From the NCBI GenBank assembly GCA_024224995.1, contig JAAENB010000418.1:1-23977 (forward strand): a stretch of 23,977 bases of DNA, written 5' to 3'. The notes beneath the pieces were generated by a model. It was not told the origin of the DNA, searched no databases, and worked only from the letters and a program-made list of their open reading frames with translations. A program made the position numbers and the translations under genes. The stretch's first letter is position 1, and each line of letters opens with the position of its first letter. Origin of the DNA: a bacterium. GTDB taxonomy: Bacteria > Spirochaetota > UBA4802 > UBA5550. Positions 16,215 through 23,977 of the stretch are shown piece after piece.

Positions 16215-17058
16215 ATATCCCCAGGGCCTCTTCTATCTCAGGAGCAAAATTTCCCGAAGCAACAGCGGCAACGGGCCCGGTCATAAAAATATCATCACCC
16301 TTGAATTCTATTTCCAGCAGGCCGCCCGGCATATAAACCGTAACCGCGTCATCCACAAGTCCCAGCTTGCGCGCGGCGCTTGCGGCCGCGCAGCTGCTGC
16401 TGCCCGAGGCAAGAGTATATCCCGCGCCCCGTTCCCAGATTTCGATGGCGATATTTTTCCGGTCAATAACGCGCATGAGCTGCATGTTGATCCTGTTGGG
16501 GAAGAGGGGATGGTTCTCAACTAAGGGGCCAAGTTTTCGGGCCAGTTCTTCGGAAATGGCGTCCAGGGGAATAACAGAGTGAGGATTTCCAACTGAAAGA
16601 CAGGTCATAGAGTAGGAGTCTTTGCCGATTGTTACCGCTTCGCCGATAACTTCTCTGGGTTCTCCGTTTACCGGGATCTCAGGGCTGGTAAAAACGGCCT
16701 GTCCCATGGCAACCCGAATAAGAGAGGCATTGTCTTCTAAAATTTCTACCGCAACGGTGCCGCCGGCAGTAACAAGGGAGAAGCGGCGGCCTTTGACGTA
16801 TCCGGCCTCAACCAGGTATCGAGAAAATATTCGAATACCGTTCCCGCTTTTTTCAGCCTCGCTGCCGTCGGGATTAAATATTTTTAAAGAGATTTTATTA
16901 TCCCGGAAAAGAGGTCCCAGGAGAATTCCGTCGGAACCAATACCCAGGTTGCGATGGCAGATTAATTGAATCCGTTCCGGCGTAAGGTCAACCCCGTTTT
17001 TCGCGGGATCAATTACGATATAATCATTCCCCAGCCCATGATATTTATAAAAATCCAT
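16213..17058 (-). CDS. dapF: Diaminopimelate epimerase homologue with Ser at both catalytic Cys positions
   Basis: This 281-residue protein has the DapF fold and length: KYHGLGNDYIVID at the N-terminus, FNPDGSEAEKSGNGIRIF (61-78) and ERGAGYTLASGSSSCA (209-224). DapF interconverts LL- and meso-diaminopimelate for lysine and cell-wall synthesis with two cysteines acting as acid and base. Here S71 and S218 stand at those positions (CGNG becomes SGNG, ACGSG becomes ASGSS). C223 matches a second, non-catalytic cysteine. The frame is otherwise intact and well conserved, so this is not simple decay. It may be a divergent subgroup of DapF with altered chemistry or another isomerase. A run of six G lies 10 bases before ATG. 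The lipase gene is 75 bp upstream on the same strand. Confidence 0.85.
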   Translation of the reverse strand: MDFYKYHGLGNDYIVIDPAKNGVDLTPERIQLICHRNLGIGSDGILLGPLFRDNKISLKIFNPDGSEAEKSGNGIRIFSRYLVEAGYVKGRRFSLVTAGGTVAVEILEDNASLIRVAMGQAVFTSPEIPVNGEPREVIGEAVTIGKDSYSMTCLSVGNPHSVIPLDAISEELARKLGPLVENHPLFPNRINMQLMRVIDRKNIAIEIWERGAGYTLASGSSSCAAASAARKLGLVDDAVTVYMPGGLLEIEFKGDDIFMTGPVAAVASGNFAPEIEEALGI

Positions 17059-17091
17059 TTACAGTGTCCCCCCTGTATATCTTCTTTGAAA

Positions 17092-17110
17092 GCGAGGTTA
17101 CGAACCTCGC
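17092..17110 (-). terminator. Hairpin between esterase and dapF homologue
   Basis: GCGAGGTT/AACCTCGC, 8-bp arms with a 3-base loop, lies 24 bp past the esterase stop. On the minus strand it is followed by only TTT, so termination would be partial; it could instead separate expression of the two genes. Confidence 0.4.
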
Positions 17111-17133
17111 ATACCCCGTTCCGGAGCCGGACC

Positions 17134-17850
17134 TTATCTCTTGAACTGTCCATGCTGTATATAATAATAGACTTCTTCCAGTACTTCATCTCCCTTCATA
17201 ATATAGGGGTGGCTTCTTTCGACAATTAAAAAGTCTTTCATGTTTTTTACTCCGGCCCTGTTAACCGCGACTTTGCCGTCGTCGGTACCGGGGATAATAA
17301 ACAGGGAATTGATCCAGTTGATGCTAATATTTCCGGCAATTACACCCAGGTCGAAATTAACAGGACCCAGGCGCTGGGGAATACTGTTTTTCCCGGTACC
17401 AAGTTCGGTAATGGCAGGGCCAAGAACCCATCTCATGGGAGTTTGTGCCATAACATCGGACATCTCACTGCCCTGGTTCGGCGGTGCAAGCATAACAACC
17501 CGTCCGGTGTTTATGGAATTGTTGTATTTGAGATAGTAACGGACAATAATTCCTCCCAGGGAATGGGTAACAAAATGGATCTTCTTTTCCGGATCAGTGC
17601 AATACGCCTCCAGGTTTTTTGCCAGGAACGTGTTTGCCAGGTAGTGAATATTGTTCTCACTGGAGGGATAATCAAGGTTGATAGCTGCAAACCCCATCTC
17701 ATGAAGATAGCGGGCAAGTTTCTCCATAGAGTCCGCGCTTCTGCTTAATCCATGAAGGAGCACCACATAATCACCCGAATTCGGCCGCACCGTAGTTTCC
17801 GAAGAACAGCAGAGAAAAAAAAGAGGTATAATAATTAATAATTTTTTCAT
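17134..17850 (-). CDS. Alpha/beta hydrolase (lipase/esterase), predicted lipoprotein
   Basis: ATG 17850 is taken as start; a TTG six bases upstream would add two residues. The 238-residue protein has a basic, hydrophobic leader ending in FFLCCSS, a relaxed lipobox with Cys14/15. HGLSRSADS forms the oxyanion-hole region. THSLGG is the nucleophile elbow with the catalytic Ser. PGTDDGKVAV supplies the likely Asp and ERSHPYIM the likely His. Family members hydrolyse ester bonds in lipids or small esters; the substrate is unknown. It probably acts in the periplasm or on the membrane. The gene lies between the HEAT-repeat gene and the dapF homologue, all on one strand but with gaps of 60-75 bp. Confidence 0.85.
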   Translation of the reverse strand: MKKLLIIIPLFFLCCSSETTVRPNSGDYVVLLHGLSRSADSMEKLARYLHEMGFAAINLDYPSSENNIHYLANTFLAKNLEAYCTDPEKKIHFVTHSLGGIIVRYYLKYNNSINTGRVVMLAPPNQGSEMSDVMAQTPMRWVLGPAITELGTGKNSIPQRLGPVNFDLGVIAGNISINWINSLFIIPGTDDGKVAVNRAGVKNMKDFLIVERSHPYIMKGDEVLEEVYYYIQHGQFKR

Positions 17851-17875
17851 ATCCAAAAAACCTTGAACCCCTGTG

Positions 17876-17891
17876 CTGAGCGGAGCCGAAG
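17876..17891. repeat. Dispersed 16-bp repeat, copy 2
   Basis: Identical to 201-216 (ctgagcggagccgaag), in the 61-bp gap between the HEAT-repeat and esterase genes. The flanking bases differ from copy 1, so the shared unit is just these 16 bp. Confidence 0.5.
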
Positions 17892-17911
17892 CATTGAACC
17901 TTTTTCCTGTC

Positions 17912-19237
17912 TCATATATATCGTTTTACAAACTCACGAAGCGTTTGCCGAAGTATTTCTCTAAAAACCGGTTCTTTTTCATATGAGTATATATCAAACA
18001 AATGGATGATACTTTTCCGGTCATTGATCCTTTTAAGAGAATAGAGCGCTGCGGAACGAACATACCGGACCTTTTCATGTTGAATTACCGAAAGAAGCTT
18101 TGATATGGTATACGATGTTTGATAAGAGCCCAGAGAATTGCATATTTCAGCCCGGACCCGGTAATCGGGATCTTTTAAACCTTTAACAAGGATATCAACA
18201 GACCGGGCTTCATGGGCTATTCCCAGGAGATAGGCAGCTTTAATTCTCAGGCGAAAATGTTTGTCCGAGAGCAGGATATGGGAAGGGCCGTTCAATGTGC
18301 CTGTTTTTCTAAAGGATATTAAGGTGTCAAGTACCAGGTCTTTAATCTCATTATCCCGCTCCGAAAGAAGGTGATTTGAAAGAGAATAGAGCGAGCCCGG
18401 ATTCTTTAATTTAAATAACGAATTAACCGTTTCATACCTGATATTCCTGTCCCTGTCATTGAGAATATTGATCAACAGGTAGTGTGAACTTTTGTCGTGA
18501 AAATCACCAAGTATTCTGATGGAACTAATCCGGACTTCACTATTTCTGTCGTTCTGGGCCATGTTCCGGACCAGGTGAAGAGATTCTTTTAGCTGGTTTT
18601 GGGCCAGGCAGCCCAGAGTATAAATTCTTACTGATTTATTGGAATCTTTGAGTAATTCGGTCAATGTCGCGTAAAACCTGGTGTCGTAGAGATGATTCAT
18701 TGCTTCAATCGAATATATCCGGTGAACAGGATTGGAGCTTGCGGCCAGACCGAGTATAGAGGGGTACATTCTGTCGTCCCCGTTTTTTTCCAGTGCAACA
18801 GCAGCACTTTTACGCACTGTTTGATAGGGAGACTGAAGCTGTCCCGTAAGGGCAGGGACAATTCGGATATCGTTAACTGAACCAATATATTCAATAATTT
18901 GTTTCCGCATTATAGAAGAATCACTTTTTTTGAGAATTGTGAGCCAGTGGGGAAGAATATTTTTTCTGGGATATAATTTTAGCGCTTTTAGCGCGGTATT
19001 CAGATAAATCTGTTCATCCTCTTCCAGGAGGATCTCAACCAGTTCCGGAAGAAACTCTGTTGGCTGTTTCTTCGAAATATAGGATAAAGAGAAATTAATC
19101 TCTTCCTGTTTGTCACTTTCAAGACCCGATAGTGCTTTTTCAGCAGCGGTCTCTTTGGCAATCAAAGAACCGGCAGAGAAGAGGAAGAGTATTACAGTAT
19201 ATATAAAAAAAAAGCTCTGTTTTTGGATAAATTTCAT
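17912..19237 (-). CDS. Exported HEAT-repeat protein
   Basis: This 441-residue protein has a signal peptide (hydrophobic stretch about 9-27, likely cut near LIA/KE), then repeated pairs of helices to the end. Repeat units of about 30 residues are clear, for example IRIVPALTGQLQSPYQTVRK, VRIYTLGCLAQNQLKES, VRISSILGDFHDKS-like, and VRYVRSAALYSLKRIND. Each has the Asp/Arg-Ala-A/L pattern of HEAT/PBS-lyase repeats. Such solenoids bind other proteins, and exported ones are common in spirochaetes. No catalytic motif is present. GGAATATA precedes ATG. A strong terminator of the neighbouring TetR gene lies 31 bp upstream, so the HEAT gene needs its own promoter in that short gap. Confidence 0.82.
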   Translation of the reverse strand: MKFIQKQSFFFIYTVILFLFSAGSLIAKETAAEKALSGLESDKQEEINFSLSYISKKQPTEFLPELVEILLEEDEQIYLNTALKALKLYPRKNILPHWLTILKKSDSSIMRKQIIEYIGSVNDIRIVPALTGQLQSPYQTVRKSAAVALEKNGDDRMYPSILGLAASSNPVHRIYSIEAMNHLYDTRFYATLTELLKDSNKSVRIYTLGCLAQNQLKESLHLVRNMAQNDRNSEVRISSIRILGDFHDKSSHYLLINILNDRDRNIRYETVNSLFKLKNPGSLYSLSNHLLSERDNEIKDLVLDTLISFRKTGTLNGPSHILLSDKHFRLRIKAAYLLGIAHEARSVDILVKGLKDPDYRVRAEICNSLGSYQTSYTISKLLSVIQHEKVRYVRSAALYSLKRINDRKSIIHLFDIYSYEKEPVFREILRQTLREFVKRYI

Positions 19238-19267
19238 TATATTCCATGTTCCGGGTACTTCCCGGAT

Positions 19268-19300
19268 GCTAAAAAACCCGGAAGTTCCGGGTTTTTTAGC
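19268..19300 (-). terminator. Intrinsic terminator of the second TetR gene
   Basis: Inverted repeat GCTAAAAAACCCGGA / TCCGGGTTTTTTAGC with a 3-base loop. It has a GC stem and a T6 tract on the minus strand, 36 bp past the TetR stop. Because the A-run and T-run are symmetric, it could act in both directions. Confidence 0.85.
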
Positions 19301-19335
19301 TATTATTCATCTATTTATTTATTTTTCGATTTTTT

Positions 19336-19944
19336 TTATTGAAAAGAACCTTCAAGATAATAATCGGTTATGGAATCGACAACCGGTTTGTCCAGAACAT
19401 CCAGTTCTTTTTTGTCATATTCATATACCAGCATCATAATTCCGCCAACAAGCATTGAAGAGCTTATTTTGGAATCAACTTCGGGCTTGTATATTCCCCG
19501 GGTTTTGATAGTATCAATCTCTCTGGATATGATATATGCTATTTTCATAACCGAGGCATTAACCTTATCTATCATTTCTTTGTCAATACCGGGAATTTCT
19601 CTGAAAATGAGCTTAATGACTATTGGTTCTTCAACCAGGGTGCTCATAACAGAAGAGACTCTTTTTTTTATCGCTTCAACCACGTCCTCTCTCTTTGGAC
19701 CGGAGTCAAGAAATTCTCTGAGATCATCCTGATCAAGAATATCTTCAACCTGATCTATAACAGAGTCAAGTATTGCGTATAATATTTCTTTTTTATTGCT
19801 AAAATACTGGTAAACGGTTCCTCTGGCTATATTCAGTTTTTCGCATACCTGCCCAATATGTGTACTTTGAAAACCTTTTTCAATGAACATCTCTTTGGCA
19901 GTATTTATTATTTGTTGCTTCCTTCGTTCTCCCTTAGGCGGCAT
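19336..19944 (-). CDS. TetR-family transcriptional regulator
   Basis: This 202-residue protein has the TetR DNA-binding domain at residues 1-60: QIINTAKEMFIEKGFQ, then the helix-turn-helix IGQVCEKLNIARGTVYQYF. The ligand-binding half is helical with no recognised ligand site. GAGGTAAAGG lies just before ATG, a strong ribosome site. A perfect 10-10-10 palindrome about 170 bp upstream overlaps a TTGACA box and is the likely autoregulatory operator. It stands between the HEAT-repeat gene and the TauE-like gene; either the TauE-like gene or a distant target could be controlled. It is not closely similar to the TetR at 7392-7991. Confidence 0.88.
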   Translation of the reverse strand: MPPKGERRKQQIINTAKEMFIEKGFQSTHIGQVCEKLNIARGTVYQYFSNKKEILYAILDSVIDQVEDILDQDDLREFLDSGPKREDVVEAIKKRVSSVMSTLVEEPIVIKLIFREIPGIDKEMIDKVNASVMKIAYIISREIDTIKTRGIYKPEVDSKISSSMLVGGIMMLVYEYDKKELDVLDKPVVDSITDYYLEGSFQ

Positions 19945-19978
19945 TACCTTTACCTCGTTTTGAAAATCTTTTGCTTTG

Positions 19979-20083
19979 TCAGGAAACTTTTTTTATGCTC
20001 TTTAACTCTTCTTTCAAAGGGATAAGAGCCTCTTTTAGTTCCTTCGTTATTTTGTCTGCTCTATCTTGTAGTTCTTTACTCAT
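19979..20083 (-). CDS. Possible 34-residue helical peptide upstream of TetR
   Basis: A short frame, MSKELQDRADKITKELK..., to a TGA at 19979. It is strongly amphipathic and charged and would form a coiled helix. Its ribosome site is weak (GAG about 13 bases before ATG). If the TTGACA at 20111-20116 is the promoter, transcription may begin at or inside its start. It ends 34 bp before the TetR gene. It may be a leader peptide or chance. Confidence 0.25.
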   Translation of the reverse strand: MSKELQDRADKITKELKEALIPLKEELKSIKKVS

Positions 20084-20110
20084 TATAATACTCTGCTCTC
20101 TGGTTTTTTC

Positions 20111-20144
20111 TGTCAATACTTAAAAAGTGTAATGTTTAAGTATT
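20111..20144 (-). promoter_or_regulatory. Promoter box overlapped by a palindromic operator
   Basis: AATACTTAAA (20115-20124) and its exact complement TTTAAGTATT (20135-20144) are separated by 10 bases. On the minus strand the arm runs straight into TTGACA (20116-20111), a consensus -35 box; a TATTAT lies 20 bases further, a longer spacing than ideal. A regulator bound here would block RNA polymerase. The TetR gene downstream is the obvious candidate. The stretch 20145-20431 is AT-rich with no gene that I can support. Confidence 0.55.
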
Positions 20145-20431
20145 AGCTAATAATAATGATATAACTATTATCGAACTTTTTATAAATCTTCTTAAATGAA
20201 AGAAGTATATTACTGCTGTATAAAACCATAGAGTTGATAAAAAAGCAATACAAAAATTTTAAAATGTAAAAAGAATTTATATGTACAAAAGAGTTTTATC
20301 ACTTCTCTACACAAATTCCCCCTTAAGTTATTATAATAATTTGGATAAGATTAAGAGAGACTGGAAGAGGGTCAAGGATTTTTCCCGTAATTACTTCAGA
20401 ATTTTTAACTCTCCATAAATTGGGATTAAAA

Positions 20432-20800
20432 TTATTTTCCTATTATCATTTTTATTGAGATTATAAAGAGAAGAACCCCAAATATCCTTCTGAGAAGAGC
20501 CTCATCCAGGTGCATTACCACTTTTGCCCCTAAAAATCCTCCCAGAACAAATCCAAGAGCCACAAGACCTGCTACAGACAGGTTTACATATCCATTTTGA
20601 TAGTACACATATGCGGCAAGAAGCCCGATTGGAGGAACCATGGCTGCGAGAGTTGTTCCCTGGGCCTCTTGCTGAGTAAATTTAAAAAAGAAGGCAAGAG
20701 CAGGGATTATAACAATTCCGCCTCCAATTCCAATAAATCCGCTTAACATACCGGCACATAAACCGATTGCCAGGGCAATAATATTCATTTGATTAAACAT
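20432..20800 (-). CDS. TauE/SafE-family membrane transporter, half-length
   Basis: This 122-residue protein is almost entirely hydrophobic, with about four membrane helices. The N-terminal GMLSGFIGIGGGIVIIPAL is the hallmark of TauE/SafE (DUF81) proteins, which export sulfite, sulfoacetate or similar anions. Full-length members have about 250 residues and two such halves; this one ends cleanly after one half (FGVLLFIISIKMIIGK), so it probably works as a dimer. TGGAGGTTTT lies directly before ATG, a near-ideal ribosome site, so a real short gene is more likely than a remnant. It is divergent from tldD across 148 bp. Confidence 0.85.
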   Translation of the reverse strand: MFNQMNIIALAIGLCAGMLSGFIGIGGGIVIIPALAFFFKFTQQEAQGTTLAAMVPPIGLLAAYVYYQNGYVNLSVAGLVALGFVLGGFLGAKVVMHLDEALLRRIFGVLLFIISIKMIIGK

Positions 20801-20948
20801 AAAACCTCCATAATGAGACCGGAACTGCCTTTTATTAGTTGATTAAATATCTGATTATCAATAAATTGTCAAGAAGAGAATATGTGTTAATATAAAATTG
20901 ATTAGTACAAAAATGCTGCTGCCGCAGCGGAAAAATACGGGAAAAATA

Positions 20949-22337
20949 ATGGATCAGTATTTTGAACAGGTAATAAATAAGGCTAAATCAGTAATTAATG
21001 GTCTGGGGTGCGAGTTCGCGGAAATCCGGCTTACCTCGGCAATCGGAACCTATATTACGCTTTCCGGTAAGGAAACCGACTCTTTTTCTTCAGGTGAATC
21101 ACTTGGCGGCTCTGTGAGGGTCCTTAAAAACGGTGCCTGGGGCTTTGTAACTTTTAATAATCTTGATGATGTTGATACATTTGCCCTCCGGGCTGTGGAC
21201 ATCGCCTCCCGTCTAAAAGTAAAAGAACCGTCAAAAGTTGTATTGGCCGGCGCGGTAAAAAAGCAATTTAAAACTGAAATGAAGCGGGATTTTCGTACGG
21301 TTCCCATTGAAGAAAAGTTTCAGCTCATCAAAGGATATAATAATATCCTGGAATCACCGGAGTCTGTCCAGACGACCAGGGCCACATATCGTGATTTTCA
21401 TACTTTTTATTCCTATTTAAACAGCGAAGGTTCGGATATCCTGTACGACCGGTCCTATTGCGGTATTTCCCTGGCATCTGTCGCGAAAGACGGACCCGTG
21501 ATCCAGCCTTTTAGCAGCTCTTTTGCCGGCTATGGCGGATTTGAACTTACTCAAAACAGGGAGCCCCTGGCTGAAGACGTGGTCAAAACCGCTGTTGATC
21601 TTCTTAAAGCCGAATCCGTGGGCGGCGGTACCCACCGGGTTGTGGCAGATCCCAAACTTTCGGGTGTTTTTATTCACGAAGCCTTTGGCCATCTTTCAGA
21701 GGCCGATTTTGTTCATGAGAACGAACAAATGAAAGAGCTGATGATCCTGGGTAAGGAGTTTGGTCCTGCGGAACTTAATGTTGTTGATGACGGCAATGTG
21801 GAAGGACTTTCCGGGTTTATTCCCTGTGATGACGAAGGAGTTGTCCCTGAAAAAACCTGGCTTATTAAAAACGGGATTCTTTCGGGCAGGCTTCACTCCA
21901 GGGAAACTGCCGCCAAAATGGACGAAGAGCTAACGGGCAACGGAAGAGCGCTGAACGCCATGCGGCAGCCCATTGTTCGAATGTCCAATACCTACATTGA
22001 AAACGGGAAGCACAGTACAGGTGAGATATTTGACGAACTGGAAGACGGGATCTATGCCGTTGATGTTATTGGCGGACAAACGAACCTGGAGATGTTTACC
22101 TTTACTTCGGGCTATGGCTTTGAAATAAAGAACGGGAAACGGGGAAAGATGTTTAAAGATATTGTTCTTTCGGGCAATGTTTTTACTACCCTCAAAAATA
22201 TTGAAATGATCGGTAATGACAGGCAGATGTTTGGCGGCCTTGGCGGATGCGGCAAAGGCGGACAAAGCCCGCTTCCTGTTTCATTCGGCGGCCCCCATAT
22301 GCTTATTAAAGATGTTCTTATTGGCGGGAAACAGTAG
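20949..22337 (+). CDS. tldD: TldD-family metalloprotease subunit
   Basis: ATG 20949 is preferred to a TTG at 20898, because MDQYFEQVINKAKSVI is the usual N-terminal helix; the product has 462 residues. HEAFGH (H243, E244, H248) is the HExxxH zinc motif of TldD, and CGKGGQSPLPVSFGGPH near the C-terminus provides the conserved Cys ligand region. TldD pairs with TldE to form a protease that digests unfolded peptides and trims modified peptides such as microcin B17 and other RiPPs. The tldE gene begins 83 bp downstream on the same strand, so the two act together. No RiPP precursor is recognisable nearby, so a housekeeping role is likelier. The ribosome site (CGGGAAAAATA) is weak. Confidence 0.92.
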   Translation: MDQYFEQVINKAKSVINGLGCEFAEIRLTSAIGTYITLSGKETDSFSSGESLGGSVRVLKNGAWGFVTFNNLDDVDTFALRAVDIASRLKVKEPSKVVLAGAVKKQFKTEMKRDFRTVPIEEKFQLIKGYNNILESPESVQTTRATYRDFHTFYSYLNSEGSDILYDRSYCGISLASVAKDGPVIQPFSSSFAGYGGFELTQNREPLAEDVVKTAVDLLKAESVGGGTHRVVADPKLSGVFIHEAFGHLSEADFVHENEQMKELMILGKEFGPAELNVVDDGNVEGLSGFIPCDDEGVVPEKTWLIKNGILSGRLHSRETAAKMDEELTGNGRALNAMRQPIVRMSNTYIENGKHSTGEIFDELEDGIYAVDVIGGQTNLEMFTFTSGYGFEIKNGKRGKMFKDIVLSGNVFTTLKNIEMIGNDRQMFGGLGGCGKGGQSPLPVSFGGPHMLIKDVLIGGKQ

Positions 22338-22386
22338 GGGGGAGGTGATCGGTGGCCCTTTGGGCCGGGTTATCGGTAATCGGGTA
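22337..22386. repeat. ATCGGT-rich repeat after tldD
   Basis: Starting at the last base of the tldD stop codon is a G-run, then aggtgatcggtggccc, ttt, gggccgggttatcggtaatcggg. GGCCC/GGGCC can pair. A related copy starts right after the tldE stop at 23750. Both contain aggt.atcggt...gggccgggt...atcggt.atcgg. Confidence 0.6.
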
Positions 22387-22420
22387 GTGTTTGCAGGAAA
22401 CTAATTAACAGGTATATATA

Positions 22421-23749
22421 ATGCAGAATAATAGATCAAGCGAATCAATAGACGAAATAATTGAAAAAGTTAAGAAGAAAATTCCTGCCAATGCACGGTG
22501 GTTTGACCTTATTGAAGTTAAGGGGGGGAATACTCCCATATCGTTCGCGAATAACAGGATCCACTCCATCAATGAGAAAGAAAACCGGGGATACGGGGTG
22601 CGGATTAACCTGGACGGGAAAACCGGTTTCTCTTTTACCAATGACGTGAGGAAGATCGAAGAGACCGTAGCCCGGGCGGTGAGCTTTGCGCCCTATGGCG
22701 ATGATGAGAATTTTGACCTTCCTTCTGCCGTTTCCGGTGATTTTGAGCCCTATGACCCCTCAGTTGAAGCTTTTGATGTTGATAAAGAGATTGAGCAGGG
22801 GGAACGTATTATTGAATCCGTTGTTTCCCACTTCCCCGGAATTAACGTTAGTTTTGGCGTAAACAAATCAATAGGAAATACCCGCCTGGTAAACTCAAAC
22901 GGGCTGGATAAATCATATAAAAGTTCCTATTATGTTGCGTCTCTTTCTGCCACCTATCTAATGGAAGATGGTTCCAAAATTGATGTGTGGGAAAGCAAGT
23001 CTTCTGTTGCAACCGTTGAAATTTTCGAAATGAAAGACAGGATCATTCAAAAGATTGAGCAGGCCCTGGTTGTAAAAAAACAGGAAAGCGGGAAGCTGCC
23101 TGTTCTTGTATCCCCCAGAGCCACGGCCCGGCTTCTTGATATTGCCGTTTCCGGCTTGAATGCCAGGTCTGTATATAAAGGTATATCACCCTTTGTTGGT
23201 AAAATGGGGGAGCAGTTCTTTAATGAAAAATTAAGTCTTATTGATAACCCCTTAATAAAAGAATCTCCCTACAGTTTTCCTTTTGATGATGAAGGAGTTC
23301 AGGCCAGGGAAAAGTTTCTAATCGAAAAAGGTTCTATTGCCAATTTTATTACCGATCTGAAACATGCTGAAAAACTGAACATTGAGCCCCTGGGAAACGC
23401 CTCCCGGGGATATGCCACGCTTCCGGGCCCCTCTTTTAGCAATGTTGTTGTTGAAAAAGGTGATACCGCGTATGCCGATATTCTGAAGAATATAAAACGG
23501 GGTATCCTGGTTGAAGGGTTTATTGGCCTTGGCCAGTCAAATACTCTTACCGGTGATTTTTCCGCCAGCCTGGACCTGGCCTTTCTTATTGAAAATGGCA
23601 AAATTACCGGCCGCGTTAAGGATTGTATGATAAGCGATAACCTGTTCACTCTCCTCAAAGAAGACATAGTTCTCAGTTCGGAAAGAGAACTCCACGGATC
23701 TTCTTTACTGCCGTTTATGTTTTTACCCGGGGTTAATTATACAGGGTGA
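22421..23749 (+). CDS. pmbA: TldE/PmbA-family protease subunit
   Basis: This 442-residue protein has the TldD/TldE fold: FANNRIHSINEKENRGYGVR near the N-terminus and FDDEGVQAREKFLIEKG in the C-terminal half, both typical. It lacks HExxxH, as expected for TldE, the non-metal partner. TldE forms the substrate channel with TldD. AGG lies about 9 bases before ATG. The gap from tldD holds a repeat, but there is no terminator, so cotranscription is likely. The C-terminus (GSSLLPFMFLPGVNYTG) is complete. Confidence 0.9.
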   Translation: MQNNRSSESIDEIIEKVKKKIPANARWFDLIEVKGGNTPISFANNRIHSINEKENRGYGVRINLDGKTGFSFTNDVRKIEETVARAVSFAPYGDDENFDLPSAVSGDFEPYDPSVEAFDVDKEIEQGERIIESVVSHFPGINVSFGVNKSIGNTRLVNSNGLDKSYKSSYYVASLSATYLMEDGSKIDVWESKSSVATVEIFEMKDRIIQKIEQALVVKKQESGKLPVLVSPRATARLLDIAVSGLNARSVYKGISPFVGKMGEQFFNEKLSLIDNPLIKESPYSFPFDDEGVQAREKFLIEKGSIANFITDLKHAEKLNIEPLGNASRGYATLPGPSFSNVVVEKGDTAYADILKNIKRGILVEGFIGLGQSNTLTGDFSASLDLAFLIENGKITGRVKDCMISDNLFTLLKEDIVLSSERELHGSSLLPFMFLPGVNYTG

Positions 23750-23795
23750 GGGGAAGGTAATCGGTCGCCCCGGGCCGGGTAATCGGTGATCGGTC
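23750..23795. repeat. ATCGGT-rich repeat after tldE
   Basis: This is a diverged copy of the repeat at 22337-22386, beginning 0 bp after the tldE stop: gggg aaggtaatcggtcgcccc, gggccgggtaatcggtgatcggtc. The copies differ by point changes and by the ttt spacer. The following stretch (23796-23943) has a small hairpin, CCCTGC-GAA-GCAGGG (23848-23862), and no gene. Confidence 0.6.
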
Positions 23796-23955
23796 AAAGA
23801 ACATAATATACCGGCGAACCCTGACCCTGGTTTCTTAAGAGTGCGGACCCTGCGAAGCAGGGAAAAAATAGATTAGAAACTAAATAGTACGTCATATATA
23901 AGGTATATGAACCCGGAATGTAACCTATGGCCGGAGCAATACCTCCGCAGATGTT

Positions 23956-23977
23956 CGGAACTCGCTCCGCTCAAACA
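23956..23977 (-). repeat. Copy of the REP-like core, running off the window edge
   Basis: On the minus strand this reads TGTTTGAGCG GA GCGAGTTCCG, matching the loop of the 3890-4018 palindrome (3945-3967), which has AAT in place of GA. The element may continue past the end of the window, so it is not known whether it also has palindromic arms. Confidence 0.55.

Noticed and set aside
20898..20948. A TTG start for tldD adding 17 residues
   Set aside because: The added residues are not typical of TldD, and the ATG at 20949 matches the usual N-terminal helix.

Overview
The window looks like a chromosomal segment of a Gram-negative bacterium of moderate GC content. The evidence is lipoprotein-type signal peptides, a TonB-dependent receptor remnant, a diaminopimelate epimerase homologue and an UshA-like periplasmic nucleotidase. 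Relaxed lipoboxes and an exported HEAT-repeat protein recall Spirochaetota, but that placement is an impression from protein style, not a proven assignment.

Layout. (1) 1-3208, minus strand: a repeat with two hairpins, then a two-gene operon of crotonase and ADP-forming acyl-CoA synthetase. (2) 3333-6130: a STAS anti-sigma-antagonist-like gene, a 129-bp near-perfect palindrome and a membrane-anchored 5'-nucleotidase family protein. (3) 6150-7991, minus strand: a strong hairpin, a nitronate monooxygenase-like flavoprotein, a GC-rich array of 18-bp palindromic repeats and a TetR regulator whose last codons lie in that array. (4) 8346-16214: an accessory region. It holds a hemerythrin-like protein, a DUF1016/YhcG fragment, an orphan substrate-binding lipoprotein, a broken three-gene cassette (third gene, AAA/DUF3696 ATPase, DUF262 protein), a gutted TonB receptor and two paralogous AAA ATPases with a small frameshifted gene between them. 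(5) 16213-19944, minus strand: a dapF homologue with serine at both catalytic cysteine positions, a lipoprotein esterase, a HEAT-repeat protein and a second TetR regulator. (6) 20432-23977: a half-length TauE/SafE transporter, then a tldD-tldE pair on the plus strand, with a related repeat after each stop codon.

How the parts fit. Regions 1, 3, 5 and 6 read as intact housekeeping or metabolic genes. Region 4 looks like a graveyard of transferred, probably defence-related genes. Several carry internal deletions, and three carry frameshifts inside A/T runs of 6-7 bases. Core genes in the same window keep A/T runs of 7 and 8 bases in frame, so systematic sequencing error is a weaker explanation than decay. 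The best candidate for a little-known system is the ATPase plus small-partner unit at 13096-16144. One ATPase copy (13096-14388) is fully open; the other copy and the partner gene are frameshifted. Function there is inference only. No rRNA, tRNA, CRISPR array or complete insertion sequence was recognised.
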